From: Candidatus Methanodesulfokora washburnensis
GTDB lineage: Archaea > Korarchaeota > Korarchaeia > Korarchaeales > Korarchaeaceae
Reading direction: 5' to 3'
NCBI RefSeq assembly: GCF_003947435.1
Contig: NZ_RCOS01000113.1
Span: 23,711 to 87,710 of the forward strand
DNA: 64,000 bases
In this document: positions 8,029 through 15,505 of the stretch, one piece after another
How positions within the stretch are numbered: position 1 is the stretch's first letter
Layout: every line of letters begins with the position of its first letter
Notes under the pieces: model-generated
Databases searched by the model: none
Seen by the model: the letters and a program-made list of their open reading frames with translations, nothing else
What the model was told of the DNA's origin: nothing
Made by a program: the position numbers and the translations under genes

Positions 8029-8994
8029 GTGGAAATTCCAGCCGAGATTTCGCTGAGAAAGCTCATGAGAAGACAGGGATATCAGCTTATACTAAATCAT
8101 TCAGCCTTAAAACCGTGTTCTTGGTTCAGAGAAGCTATAATGAGAGGTAGAACATGTTATAAACATAAGTTTTTTGGTATACCATCTTGGAGATGCATAC
8201 AAATGTCACCAAGCATATACTGTAATTTTCAATGCCTTCACTGCTGGAGGACTAATGCAAGCGATCTTCCTCCGGAAATGAGATGGAAAGAGATTCCAGA
8301 TGAGAGTTATAAATGGGATGATCCCGAAGAAATAGCAGAGGAGTCAATAAGAATTCAGAGAATGATTGTTCAGGGGTACAAAGGAGTCAAAGTATTCAGC
8401 AAAAAGATGCTGGAGGAAGCGGAGAATCCAAAACACGCAGCTATATCACTTACAGGAGAGCCCACCCTTTATCCTTACATAGGAGAGCTTGTTGAAGCCT
8501 ACAAAAGGAGGGGGATGACCACATTTATAGTGACAAATGGCTCCATGCCTGATGTAATAGAGGGACTTTCCACAGAGCCCACTCAGCTTTATATAACGGT
8601 TAATTCTCCAAACAGGGAATCCTTTAACAGAATTTCAAGACCTCTTGTCCCTGATGCTTGGGATAAAGTTGTAAAAACTCTTTCTCTGATAAAATCTCTT
8701 ACATCTCCTGTTGTCATGAGGATAACAGCTATAAAAGGAGTAAACATGCATCTTGCAAAAGAATTTGCTGAGCTTATTGATAAATTCGAGCCCACTTACG
8801 TGGAGCCAAAAGGATATAGTTATGTGGGATATTCAAGAAGGAGGATGTCAAGAGAAAACTCTCCATCGCATGAGGAAGTTAGATCTTTTGCTAAAGAAAT
8901 AGCAAACCTAACATCTTATAAGATTATAGATGAGCAGAAGGAAAGCAAGGTCGTCCTTTTATCTAAGCTGGATAAACCAATAAGATTTTATTGA
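8029..8994 (+). CDS. taw1: S-adenosylmethionine-dependent tRNA 4-demethylwyosine synthase
   Basis: Radical-SAM enzyme that builds the tricyclic base on m1G37 of tRNA-Phe from pyruvate. The radical-SAM cluster CNFQCLHC is followed by WRTNAS, and ISLTGEPTLYP, VTNGS, SRPLVPDAW and EPKGYSYVG are typical of the Tyw1/Taw1 family. The length is 321 residues, similar to archaeal Taw1. GTG 8029 falls at the transcription start predicted from the TATA box at 7999-8008, so the mRNA is probably leaderless. It lies 15 bp before the UMP kinase start. Confidence 0.94.
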   Translation: MEIPAEISLRKLMRRQGYQLILNHSALKPCSWFREAIMRGRTCYKHKFFGIPSWRCIQMSPSIYCNFQCLHCWRTNASDLPPEMRWKEIPDESYKWDDPEEIAEESIRIQRMIVQGYKGVKVFSKKMLEEAENPKHAAISLTGEPTLYPYIGELVEAYKRRGMTTFIVTNGSMPDVIEGLSTEPTQLYITVNSPNRESFNRISRPLVPDAWDKVVKTLSLIKSLTSPVVMRITAIKGVNMHLAKEFAELIDKFEPTYVEPKGYSYVGYSRRRMSRENSPSHEEVRSFAKEIANLTSYKIIDEQKESKVVLLSKLDKPIRFY

Positions 8995-9009
8995 GAAGAG
9001 GTGATTCTA

Positions 9010-9690
9010 TTGAATATAGTCCTCCTTCTGGGTGGTCATATATTCAATGAACTGAGAGAAGGAAAAATAAGCGAGATAAAGGAGATAGCAGATCTTTTAA
9101 GAAGACTTTTAAGAGAGGGAAATAGAATTGTCGTGGTAGCAGGAGGAGGTTTATTAGCAAGGGAGTACATAAGTATATCGGAGAAGCTCGGTGCAACAAA
9201 GGCAGTCCAAGATATCATTGGCATAGAGGCAACTAGATTAAATGCAATGGTTTTAATCTCTGCTCTCTTCGATATTTCCTATCCTTATGTCCCTTCATCA
9301 TATGAAGAGGCCGTCAAAGGTCTTGACTCTAAAGGTCTTGTTATAATGGGAGGAATAGCTCCAGCTCAGTCAACAGATGCAGTAGCTGCGATAATGGCAG
9401 AGCTAATAAGAGCGGATATCTTAGTAAAGGCTTCTGAGAAGGGAGGAGTTTATGAGAGGGATCCGAAAGAGGATCCAAATGCAAGAAAATATGATAGAAT
9501 GACTTATGACGAGCTGGAGAGGATAATCCTTGAAAAGAAGTTTCTTCCAGGAAAATATGATCTTTTAGATCATCTGGCTCTCCTAGTCCTTAAGAGATCA
9601 AACATACCCCTAGCTATAGTGCCACCAGATGCTGAGTCGATAGAGAGAGCTCTAAAAGGCGAAGTTATAGGTACACTAGTGAGATTTTGA
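9010..9690 (+). CDS. pyrH: Uridylate kinase (archaeal UMP kinase)
   Basis: Amino acid kinase-fold enzyme that phosphorylates UMP to UDP. Visible are the N-terminal glycine strand IVLLLGGH, the VVVAGGGLLAREY block, and KASEKGGVYERDP in the nucleotide-binding half. I chose TTG 9010 (226 residues) because GAGGTG at 8997-9002 is correctly spaced and the protein then starts like other archaeal UMP kinases; GTG 9001 in frame is the alternative. It follows taw1 closely and is probably cotranscribed with it. Confidence 0.92.
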   Translation: MNIVLLLGGHIFNELREGKISEIKEIADLLRRLLREGNRIVVVAGGGLLAREYISISEKLGATKAVQDIIGIEATRLNAMVLISALFDISYPYVPSSYEEAVKGLDSKGLVIMGGIAPAQSTDAVAAIMAELIRADILVKASEKGGVYERDPKEDPNARKYDRMTYDELERIILEKKFLPGKYDLLDHLALLVLKRSNIPLAIVPPDAESIERALKGEVIGTLVRF

Positions 9691-9966
9691 CATTCTTCAC
9701 GGCTAAAGCTAGGAGATTCTCGGCTTATTGGGATGGTCCTCATCCAATCAGGTTAGAGAGCTGTGCAAGGGTGGCTTTTGCTGTAGGCATGTAACCTATA
9801 GTCTGCTTGAATATGTTCATCGCTTTGGCCTTCATAAGCTATATAAAAGTATAGACGATTAATCTTATGATAGAAACTATGGGATTTTCTATTGATTTTG
9901 CAATTATTTATATATAAACTAAAATCCGCACATGGTTAAATATTCAAGTCTAGCTGACAACAAGGT
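9691..9966. other. Gap with a possible minus-strand small transcript
   Basis: No ordinary gene is visible. On the minus strand a strong TATA-like TTTATATAG at about 9839-9848 would start a transcript near 9820, followed by a 25-codon frame beginning MNIFKQTIGYMP. On the plus strand 9728-9747 can fold (TTGGGATG/CATCCAA). The plus-strand TATA at about 9907-9917 belongs to the next gene. I could not fit C/D or H/ACA box rules convincingly. Confidence 0.3.
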
Positions 9967-10332
9967 GTGCTCATGCTGAGGAGACCTATAAGACCTCCAG
10001 CTAAGCCAACTAAGTTAAGGGCCCCTCTTACCCTGAAGAAGTTACTTTTTGAAGCAGTTTTTGGGATTATCTATGCATTATTAACATTTCCCATATCCCT
10101 TCTTATAGCAGAGTTCAGCGTCTGGGTGTCAAGCGTGTGGATGCTGACTAAAGCAGATGCATTCAGGAACTTTAATTTATTTTTATGGCTAGTGCAGCTG
10201 ATGTTCATGATAGTTCCACTGTACCACAAAAGGTATATGAGGGCACTTTTCTTCATCATAACAAGCCTTCTAATATATTATGCTGTCTTCTTTATCGCTG
10301 CTTTTGATCCCTTATCCCTGTTTGGTTACTGA
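9967..10332 (+). CDS. Small integral membrane protein of unknown function
   Basis: A 121-residue protein that I do not recognise. A basic, proline-rich N-terminus (RRPIRPPAKPTK) is followed by three hydrophobic segments at about residues 27-48, 61-82 and 90-115, so the N-terminus is predicted cytoplasmic by the positive-inside rule. The start could be GTG 9967 or ATG 9973. A TATA-like ATTTATATATAA lies at about 9906-9917. It stands alone between UMP kinase and tRNA-Glu. Confidence 0.65.
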   Translation: MLMLRRPIRPPAKPTKLRAPLTLKKLLFEAVFGIIYALLTFPISLLIAEFSVWVSSVWMLTKADAFRNFNLFLWLVQLMFMIVPLYHKRYMRALFFIITSLLIYYAVFFIAAFDPLSLFGY

Positions 10333-10379
10333 TCTAACAGGATAGCACAGGCGGAAAAGATCAGAAAGGGTAAGAAGTA

Positions 10380-10454
10380 TGCTCCGGCCGGGATTTGAAC
10401 CCGGGTCTGAGGCTCGAGAGGCCTCCATGCTTGGCCGGGCTACACCACCGGAGC
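10380..10454 (-). tRNA. tRNA-Glu (anticodon CTC)
   Basis: Acceptor strands GCTCCGG and CCGGAGC pair fully with A73. The anticodon stem GAGGC/GCCTC encloses loop CTCTCGA, giving anticodon CTC. The T loop is TTCAAAT. There is no intron. The gene lies on the minus strand between the membrane protein and purA. Confidence 0.96.
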
Positions 10455-10550
10455 CCGGAAAATCAGGGGTGTGAAAATAAAAAGCTATATGTCAGACTTA
10501 TTGAATAGGAATCTTTTTCTTTTTGGTTAAAAAAGCTGGTTGGGGTAGAA

Positions 10551-11567
10551 ATGCCTGCTACTGTTGTTGTTGGAGGGTTCTATGGAGATGAAGGAAAGGG
10601 GAAGATACTGAGTTATCTTTCCCTTGCAGATGATGTGGATATAGGAGTCAGAGGAGGGGTAGGGCCAAATGCTGGACACACTGTTGTGTTTAAAGGGAAG
10701 GAGTTCAAGCTAAGACAGATCCCATCCGCTTTCGTTAATGAGAGATCTCTTCTCTTGATAGGCCCTGGTGTGTTGATAAATCCCGAGGTCTTTTTCAATG
10801 AGATAAAAATCACTGGAGCTGAAAACAGAATATACATGGATAAAAACTGTGGTATAATAGAGAGGAGACATATAGAGATGGATTCCTCTGACCTTCACTT
10901 AAAGGGAACTGTAGGCACTACAGGAACGGGAACAGGTCCTGCAAATGCAGAGAGAGTCCTTAGAAAGCTTAAGATAGCAAGAGATGTGCCGGAGCTTCAG
11001 AAATATATAGAAGATGTTCCAAAAATAGTAAATGAGGCAGTCGATTCTGGGAAAAAAGTTCTCATTGAGGGAACCCAAGGCACATTTCTCTCCTTATGGC
11101 ATACAGACTACTATCCATTCTGCACATCCAAAGACACGACTGCCTCAGCTATATGCTCAGACGTGGGTCTGGGACCGAAGAAAATAGATGACATCCTAGT
11201 TATATTTAAATCTTATGTAACGAGAGTTGGGGGAGGGCCTCTCGAGAATGAGTACAGTGAGGAGGAGGCCAGAAGGCTGGGAATGCTGGAAGTAGCCACG
11301 GTAACAGGGAGAAAGAGAAGGTCGGCTCCCTTCAATTTCAAGCTTGCGAAGAGAGCCGTCATGCTGAATAGTGCCACGCAAGTAGCGATAACAAAATTAG
11401 ATGTGCTTTTTCCAGGGGCCTCAGGAGCCAGAAGATATGAAGATCTTCCCAGAGAAGCAAGGGATTTCATAGATATGGTTGAGAACGAGCTGAAAGTTCC
11501 CGTGACCCTTGTTGGAACAGGAAAAGATGTTATGGATGTAGTTGATATGAGAAAGGAGAAGCTTTAA
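10551..11567 (+). CDS. purA: Adenylosuccinate synthetase
   Basis: GTP-dependent enzyme joining IMP and aspartate, the first committed step to AMP. The N-terminal GGFYGDEGKGK is the phosphate-binding loop; GPNAGHTV carries the catalytic His; GTTGTGTGPA, EGTQGTFLSLWHTDYYP and TGRKRRSAPFN follow in family order. With 338 residues it is the short archaeal form. The stop is only 2 bp from the 3' end of the convergent tRNA-Pro gene, leaving no room for a separate terminator. Confidence 0.95.
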   Translation: MPATVVVGGFYGDEGKGKILSYLSLADDVDIGVRGGVGPNAGHTVVFKGKEFKLRQIPSAFVNERSLLLIGPGVLINPEVFFNEIKITGAENRIYMDKNCGIIERRHIEMDSSDLHLKGTVGTTGTGTGPANAERVLRKLKIARDVPELQKYIEDVPKIVNEAVDSGKKVLIEGTQGTFLSLWHTDYYPFCTSKDTTASAICSDVGLGPKKIDDILVIFKSYVTRVGGGPLENEYSEEEARRLGMLEVATVTGRKRRSAPFNFKLAKRAVMLNSATQVAITKLDVLFPGASGARRYEDLPREARDFIDMVENELKVPVTLVGTGKDVMDVVDMRKEKL

Positions 11568-11569
11568 AA

Positions 11570-11643
11570 TGGGGGCGCCGGGATTTGAACCCGGGTCTGA
11601 GGCTCCCGAGGCCTCCATCCTAGCCAAGCTAGACTACGCCCTG
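11570..11643 (-). tRNA. tRNA-Pro (anticodon CGG) with mismatched acceptor end
   Basis: The anticodon stem GAGGC/GCCTC encloses loop CTCGGGA (anticodon CGG), and T loop TTCAAAT is normal. The 3' acceptor strand is CGCCCCC plus A73, but the genomic 5' strand is CAGGGCG instead of GGGGGCG, so positions 1:72 and 2:71 are C:C and A:C mismatches. The remaining five acceptor pairs are intact. It may need 5' repair, or it may be decaying; see the finding. Confidence 0.85.
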
Positions 11644-11695
11644 CAACTTAATGTGGTCTTTATAAAAACTGTTTCCCTGAGGTAGCAGGAAGATT

Positions 11696-12376
11696 ATGTT
11701 TGAGGATATCCTTACTATAAAAAGAGAAATCATGCACACCTTCGATAAAATAGCAGGTGATTACAGCAGCAAGAGGAGAAAGCCTTGGCCTGAAATAAAG
11801 CTTGTACACGGCCGAAGAGTATTAGATGCAGGATGTGGACCTGGAAGGAACTCAAAGTACTTTTTAGATGTGGGTTCTGATGTTTTCTCGGTGGATATAT
11901 CAATAGAGATGCTCAGAATAGCAAGAAAGATGATCCCCGATGCTGAACTAGTACAGTGTGATATCACATCCCTTCCATTCAGAAACAATGCATTTGACTG
12001 CATTCTGCTTGTTGCAACACTACATCATGTGCCGTCTAAGCCGGAGAGATTGAAAACGTTAAAGGAGATATTTAGAGTGACATCTTGCGGAGGAGAAGTA
12101 TTAATAACAGTATGGTCTGTTTTTCAGCCCAGATTTCTCAAAAAAATCCCTAGAATGGCATTAGATAGAATCTTGGGTAGAGTTAAAGAGCTGTGGGACA
12201 CATATATTCCATGGGGAAAAGAGAAGAGATACTATCACCTCTTCTCAAGAAGAGAGCTTGTGGGTTTAGTTAAAAAAGCTGGTTTTTATGAGATAACTAT
12301 TCATGAGGAGGGAATTTTTCCCAGAAACCATGTGGTGATAGCTAGAAAGGGAGTCGAAAATGGTGAGACATGCTAG
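11696..12376 (+). CDS. Trm9/ALKBH8-like SAM-dependent tRNA methyltransferase
   Basis: Class I methyltransferase, 226 residues. FDKIAGDY, KPW, VLDAGCGPGRN (SAM motif I), FSVDIS (motif II), and LHHVPSKPERLKTLKEIFRV are followed by the C-terminal RYYHLFSRREL segment seen in Trm9-type enzymes that methylate carboxymethyl-uridine at the tRNA wobble position. Its last 17 bp overlap the start of elp3, whose product makes that carboxymethyl group, which strongly supports the assignment. Alternatives within the broad Methyltransf_11 family cannot be excluded. Confidence 0.82.
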   Translation: MFEDILTIKREIMHTFDKIAGDYSSKRRKPWPEIKLVHGRRVLDAGCGPGRNSKYFLDVGSDVFSVDISIEMLRIARKMIPDAELVQCDITSLPFRNNAFDCILLVATLHHVPSKPERLKTLKEIFRVTSCGGEVLITVWSVFQPRFLKKIPRMALDRILGRVKELWDTYIPWGKEKRYYHLFSRRELVGLVKKAGFYEITIHEEGIFPRNHVVIARKGVENGETC

Positions 12377-13745
12377 GGTGTTATCAGGAGTGGCTGTAGT
12401 AGCAGTAATGACGAAGCCTAGCAAATGCCCTCATGGAAGGTGCTCTTATTGCCCCGGTGGAGAGAATATACCTCAAAGTTATGTAGAGGAATCACCTGTT
12501 GTTGTCAGGGCAAGCAAAGTTGGATATGATCCGTATGTACAAGTTCAGGATAGACTGAAACAATTTATGGATGTAGGATACTATCCCTCAAAAGTGGAAT
12601 TGATAGTGATGGGCGGAACCTTCACAGCAATGCCGCAACAGTATCAAGAGGAGTTCATAAAGGACTGCTTTGATGCCCTGACTGATTTCCCCTCAAGCAC
12701 TTCTTACAGAAGCAGGGGCATAGAGGAAGCTCATCTGAGAAATGAAAAAGCTAGCTCAAGATGTGTAGCCTTGACTGTGGAGACAAGACCTGATTGGGCA
12801 AAGGAAAAGCAGGCAGAATTCATGCTGAGGCTTGGGGTCACTAGGGTGGAGATAGGAGTTCAGTCGATATATGATGATGTGCTGAGAAGAGTTGAGAGAG
12901 GTCACACAGTAAGGGATACTATTGAGGCCACAAGAGTATTGAAGGATAAGGGGTATAAACTGTGTTATCATATAATGCCGGGTTTACCAGGAAGTGATCT
13001 AGATAGAGATTTTGAGATGTTCAAGGAGATATTCGAGAACAGCTCTTTCAAGCCAGATATGCTTAAAATATATCCAACCTTGGTCATAAAAGGGACAAAG
13101 CTGTTTGAGGAGTGGAAGTCAGGAAGATATTATCCTCTAGAGGATGACGCTGCTGTAGATCTTCTGGCAAGAGTCTATGAGATAATGCCCAGATGGATAA
13201 GGGTGCAGCATGTTCAGAGGGATATTCCGATCGAGAGAATAGAGGCAGGAGTGAAAAGGAGAAATATAAGGCAATTAGTGGAGGAGAAGTTGGAGAGGAG
13301 AGGAATAAGGATAAAGGAGATAAGGTACAGAGAGGTTGGACATGCTATTGCTAGGGGGATAAAGCCAGATTTCAAGAATATAAGCATACTAAGAGAAGAT
13401 TATGAGGCTAGTGGAGGAACAGAAGTTTTCCTGACCATTGAAGATGAAAAAAATGACGTTCTCATGGGCCTTCTCAGGTTCAGAGTCCCAATCCATGGGA
13501 ACATTGGAATAGTAAGAGAACTTCATGTGTACGGCATTCAGGTGCCGATAGGCTCATTTAATGAAGAAAGTGCTCAACACAGAGGATTTGGAAGAAGTCT
13601 TATGGAGAAGATGGAGGAAATCGCTGTAAGCGACTTTGATGTGAAGAAGATCCTTGTTATATCTGGTGTAGGTGCAAGAGAGTATTTTCGCAAGCTTGGA
13701 TATCATAGAGAACAGGGAATTTTCTATATGCAGAAGGAACTTTAG
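12360..13745 (+). CDS. elp3: Elp3, tRNA uridine(34) carboxymethyl synthase
   Basis: Radical-SAM plus acetyltransferase enzyme that installs a C5 carboxymethyl group on wobble uridine from acetyl-CoA. The cluster cysteines are in KCPHGRCSYCPGG (Cys23, 28, 31). GGTFTAMP and RVEIGVQSIYDDVL are Elp3 signatures, and HRGFGRSLMEKMEEIA is the acetyl-CoA loop of the C-terminal GNAT domain. At 461 residues it lacks the roughly 60-80 residues that usually precede the radical-SAM domain; the upstream sequence is taken by the methyltransferase gene in another frame. It ends 3 bp before a convergent tRNA-Pro gene. Confidence 0.95.
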   Translation: MVRHARVLSGVAVVAVMTKPSKCPHGRCSYCPGGENIPQSYVEESPVVVRASKVGYDPYVQVQDRLKQFMDVGYYPSKVELIVMGGTFTAMPQQYQEEFIKDCFDALTDFPSSTSYRSRGIEEAHLRNEKASSRCVALTVETRPDWAKEKQAEFMLRLGVTRVEIGVQSIYDDVLRRVERGHTVRDTIEATRVLKDKGYKLCYHIMPGLPGSDLDRDFEMFKEIFENSSFKPDMLKIYPTLVIKGTKLFEEWKSGRYYPLEDDAAVDLLARVYEIMPRWIRVQHVQRDIPIERIEAGVKRRNIRQLVEEKLERRGIRIKEIRYREVGHAIARGIKPDFKNISILREDYEASGGTEVFLTIEDEKNDVLMGLLRFRVPIHGNIGIVRELHVYGIQVPIGSFNEESAQHRGFGRSLMEKMEEIAVSDFDVKKILVISGVGAREYFRKLGYHREQGIFYMQKEL

Positions 13746-13748
13746 CTA

Positions 13749-13824
13749 TGGGGCCGGCGGGATTTGAACCCGCGACCACCAGCGCCCCAGGCTGGCATCC
13801 TGAACCAAGCTAGACTACGGCCCC
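13749..13824 (-). tRNA. tRNA-Pro (anticodon GGG)
   Basis: Acceptor GGGGCCG pairs with CGGCCCC, with A73. Stem CCAGC/GCTGG encloses loop CTGGGGC, anticodon GGG. T loop TTCAAAT. No intron. It serves as the intact comparison for the odd tRNA-Pro(CGG) at 11570-11643. Confidence 0.96.
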
Positions 13825-13895
13825 GTTATATGACGGATGCTCCATTGACTTTCAGCAACCACCTGTTTAAAAAAGCTATCGCTGAGAGGATATCG

Positions 13896-14675
13896 ATGTT
13901 GGACGATAAGCTGGTTGGTCTGTTATTAGTTATGATTATAGCATTATTAGGTTATAAAAAAGACGCTGTAAATCTATCGGGCCTAGCTTCAGGAATTATC
14001 GTAGGATTTGTTACTGTTCTTCTGGGAGGACTTTTGCTATTCCTTCCATTGCTCACTTTCTTCGTTCTTGGATCTATGTTTACAGTGTATAAATATAATT
14101 TGAAGGAGATAAAAGGCGCTGCTGAGGACAGAAAGGGAAGAAGAAGTTGGAACAATGTACTATCAAACGGCGTTCCTCCGTTGATCTTCCTGCTTATCTG
14201 GAGATTTAGCTCAAACGATGCCTTTCTTTTGGCTTTCTTCAGTTCGATAGCTGCTGACACATCAGATACTTTAAGTAATGAGATAGGAGTTCTAAGCGAG
14301 AAGGATCCTATCCTCCTGTTCTCTTGGAAAAGAGTTCCTGCTGGAACCTCAGGTGCTGTATCACTTCTTGGTACAGTTACAGCTTTGCTCTCTCCACTCC
14401 CCATATCTTTTGAATCTTACTTTATCTCTGGTGGAAGTATCAGATTTCTTATGATCCCTGCCTTTTGTGGCTTTCTTGGAAGTCTTTTTGATAGTATTCT
14501 TGGAGCCTTAGTTCAGGAGAAGAGAATTTGTCCTGTTTGCGGAAGAATAACAGAAAAGAAGATCCATTGCGGCTATTCTACTCGATACCTAGCGGGAGTA
14601 AAGGGTTTTGGGAATGGATCTGTGAACTTCACAATGAGCCTTGCAGCTGGAGCTTTATCCCTGGTGATTCCATGA
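13896..14675 (+). CDS. DUF92 family integral membrane protein
   Basis: Polytopic membrane protein of the DUF92/TMEM19/VTE6 family. Plant VTE6 members are phytyl-phosphate kinases, so a polyprenyl-phosphate role is possible but unproven here. Family blocks are SGLASGIIVGF, AAEDRKGRRSWNNVLSNG, AADTSDTLSNEIGVLS and VPAGTSGAVSLLGT, followed by a small cysteine motif CPVCGRITEKKIHCG. I chose ATG 13896 because GAGAGGA sits 5 bp upstream and a TTTAAAAAA box lies 25-30 bp before it; ATG 13830 in frame is the alternative, adding 22 residues. Its stop overlaps the glycosyltransferase start (ATGA). Confidence 0.85.
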   Translation: MLDDKLVGLLLVMIIALLGYKKDAVNLSGLASGIIVGFVTVLLGGLLLFLPLLTFFVLGSMFTVYKYNLKEIKGAAEDRKGRRSWNNVLSNGVPPLIFLLIWRFSSNDAFLLAFFSSIAADTSDTLSNEIGVLSEKDPILLFSWKRVPAGTSGAVSLLGTVTALLSPLPISFESYFISGGSIRFLMIPAFCGFLGSLFDSILGALVQEKRICPVCGRITEKKIHCGYSTRYLAGVKGFGNGSVNFTMSLAAGALSLVIP

Positions 14676-15367
14676 TCTCCGTCATAATACCAACGAAAAA
14701 TGAAGAGAAATACATAAAAAGGTGTCTAATTTCTCTGAACAGACAGAGAGAGTATATAGGGGAGATAATAGTAGCAGATGGGGGAAGCACAGATAAAACA
14801 GTGGAAATAGCTAGAAGATACGCAGATATAGTTTTAGTAGATCCTAGGCTTAATAGTCCGGGAAAGGGAAGAAATGCTGGGGCAAATGTGGCAAAAGGAG
14901 ATATACTGGCTTTTGTCGATGCTGATACCTTAGTTAACGATGAATGGGGAAAAGCAATAACCGAGGCATTCAACCAGAAAGGGGTTTTGATGGCCTCTGG
15001 TCCTGTTTATCCCTATGACTCAAGCATTTTATTGAAGATCGCCTATATCTTCTCGTACGATTTTCTTGTGAGGGTCACAAGGTTCCTCAGGATAACTCAC
15101 TTTCTTGGATTAAATGTGGCTTACAGAAAGGACTTCTTCATTAAATTAGGTGGTTTTCCAAATACAAAACTATCTGAGGACATACTGCTCTCAATGAAGG
15201 CTAATAAATATGGAAAATCCGTCTTTAGCAGGAAGATGTCTGTTCTAAGCTCAGCCAGAAGATTGAGAAAACAGGGGATCGGATGGATTTTGTTATATCT
15301 AATATTTAATGAATTGAAAGTTATTTTTAAAGGAAAACCCCTTGAGTACTATCCTGAAGTAAGATAA
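14672..15367 (+). CDS. Family 2 glycosyltransferase
   Basis: A 231-residue GT-A fold enzyme. The N-terminal IPTKNEEKYI, VADGGSTDKTVEI and the metal-binding FVDADT are the GT2 hallmarks, followed by a hydrophobic segment around ILLKIAYIFSYDFLV that may attach it to the membrane. ATG 14672 overlaps the DUF92 stop. Coupling to DUF92 suggests transfer of sugar to a lipid or polyprenyl phosphate, but that is inferred from position only. Confidence 0.85.
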   Translation: MISVIIPTKNEEKYIKRCLISLNRQREYIGEIIVADGGSTDKTVEIARRYADIVLVDPRLNSPGKGRNAGANVAKGDILAFVDADTLVNDEWGKAITEAFNQKGVLMASGPVYPYDSSILLKIAYIFSYDFLVRVTRFLRITHFLGLNVAYRKDFFIKLGGFPNTKLSEDILLSMKANKYGKSVFSRKMSVLSSARRLRKQGIGWILLYLIFNELKVIFKGKPLEYYPEVR

Positions 15368-15430
15368 AAATAATAATATTTTACTTCGATTGTTCGCACA
15401 GGTATTGCACTAGAAAGTAACCCTCTTAAA

Positions 15431-15492
15431 CAAACCGAAAACTTTATATACCGATTGATGCCTATTTTAGTTGATAAAAAGTTTTCGGTTTG
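15431..15492 (+). promoter_or_regulatory. tfb promoter inside a perfect 15-bp inverted repeat
   Basis: CAAACCGAAAACTTT at 15431-15445 and its exact reverse complement at 15478-15492 flank 32 bp. The left arm contains the purine-rich BRE and runs into the TATA box TTTATATA (15443-15450). The predicted transcript start, near 15472, lies between the arms, so this is more likely a DNA operator or mirror-image BRE than an mRNA hairpin. The right arm lies just before the ribosome-binding site GAGGGGT (15494-15500). Confidence 0.75.
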
Positions 15493-15505
15493 TGAGGGGT
15501 TAGTC

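Noticed and set aside
11570..11643. Split or permuted tRNA explanation for the odd tRNA-Pro
   Set aside because: The anticodon, D and T arms are contiguous and in normal order; only the first two bases are abnormal.
13764..13895. Longer DUF92 start beginning inside tRNA-Pro
   Set aside because: The extra residues are read from the antisense of a tRNA gene, and a better ribosome-binding site and TATA box support ATG 13896.
13952..14404. 150-codon minus-strand frame inside the DUF92 gene
   Set aside because: It mirrors the conserved DUF92 coding frame; composition is typical of an antisense shadow.
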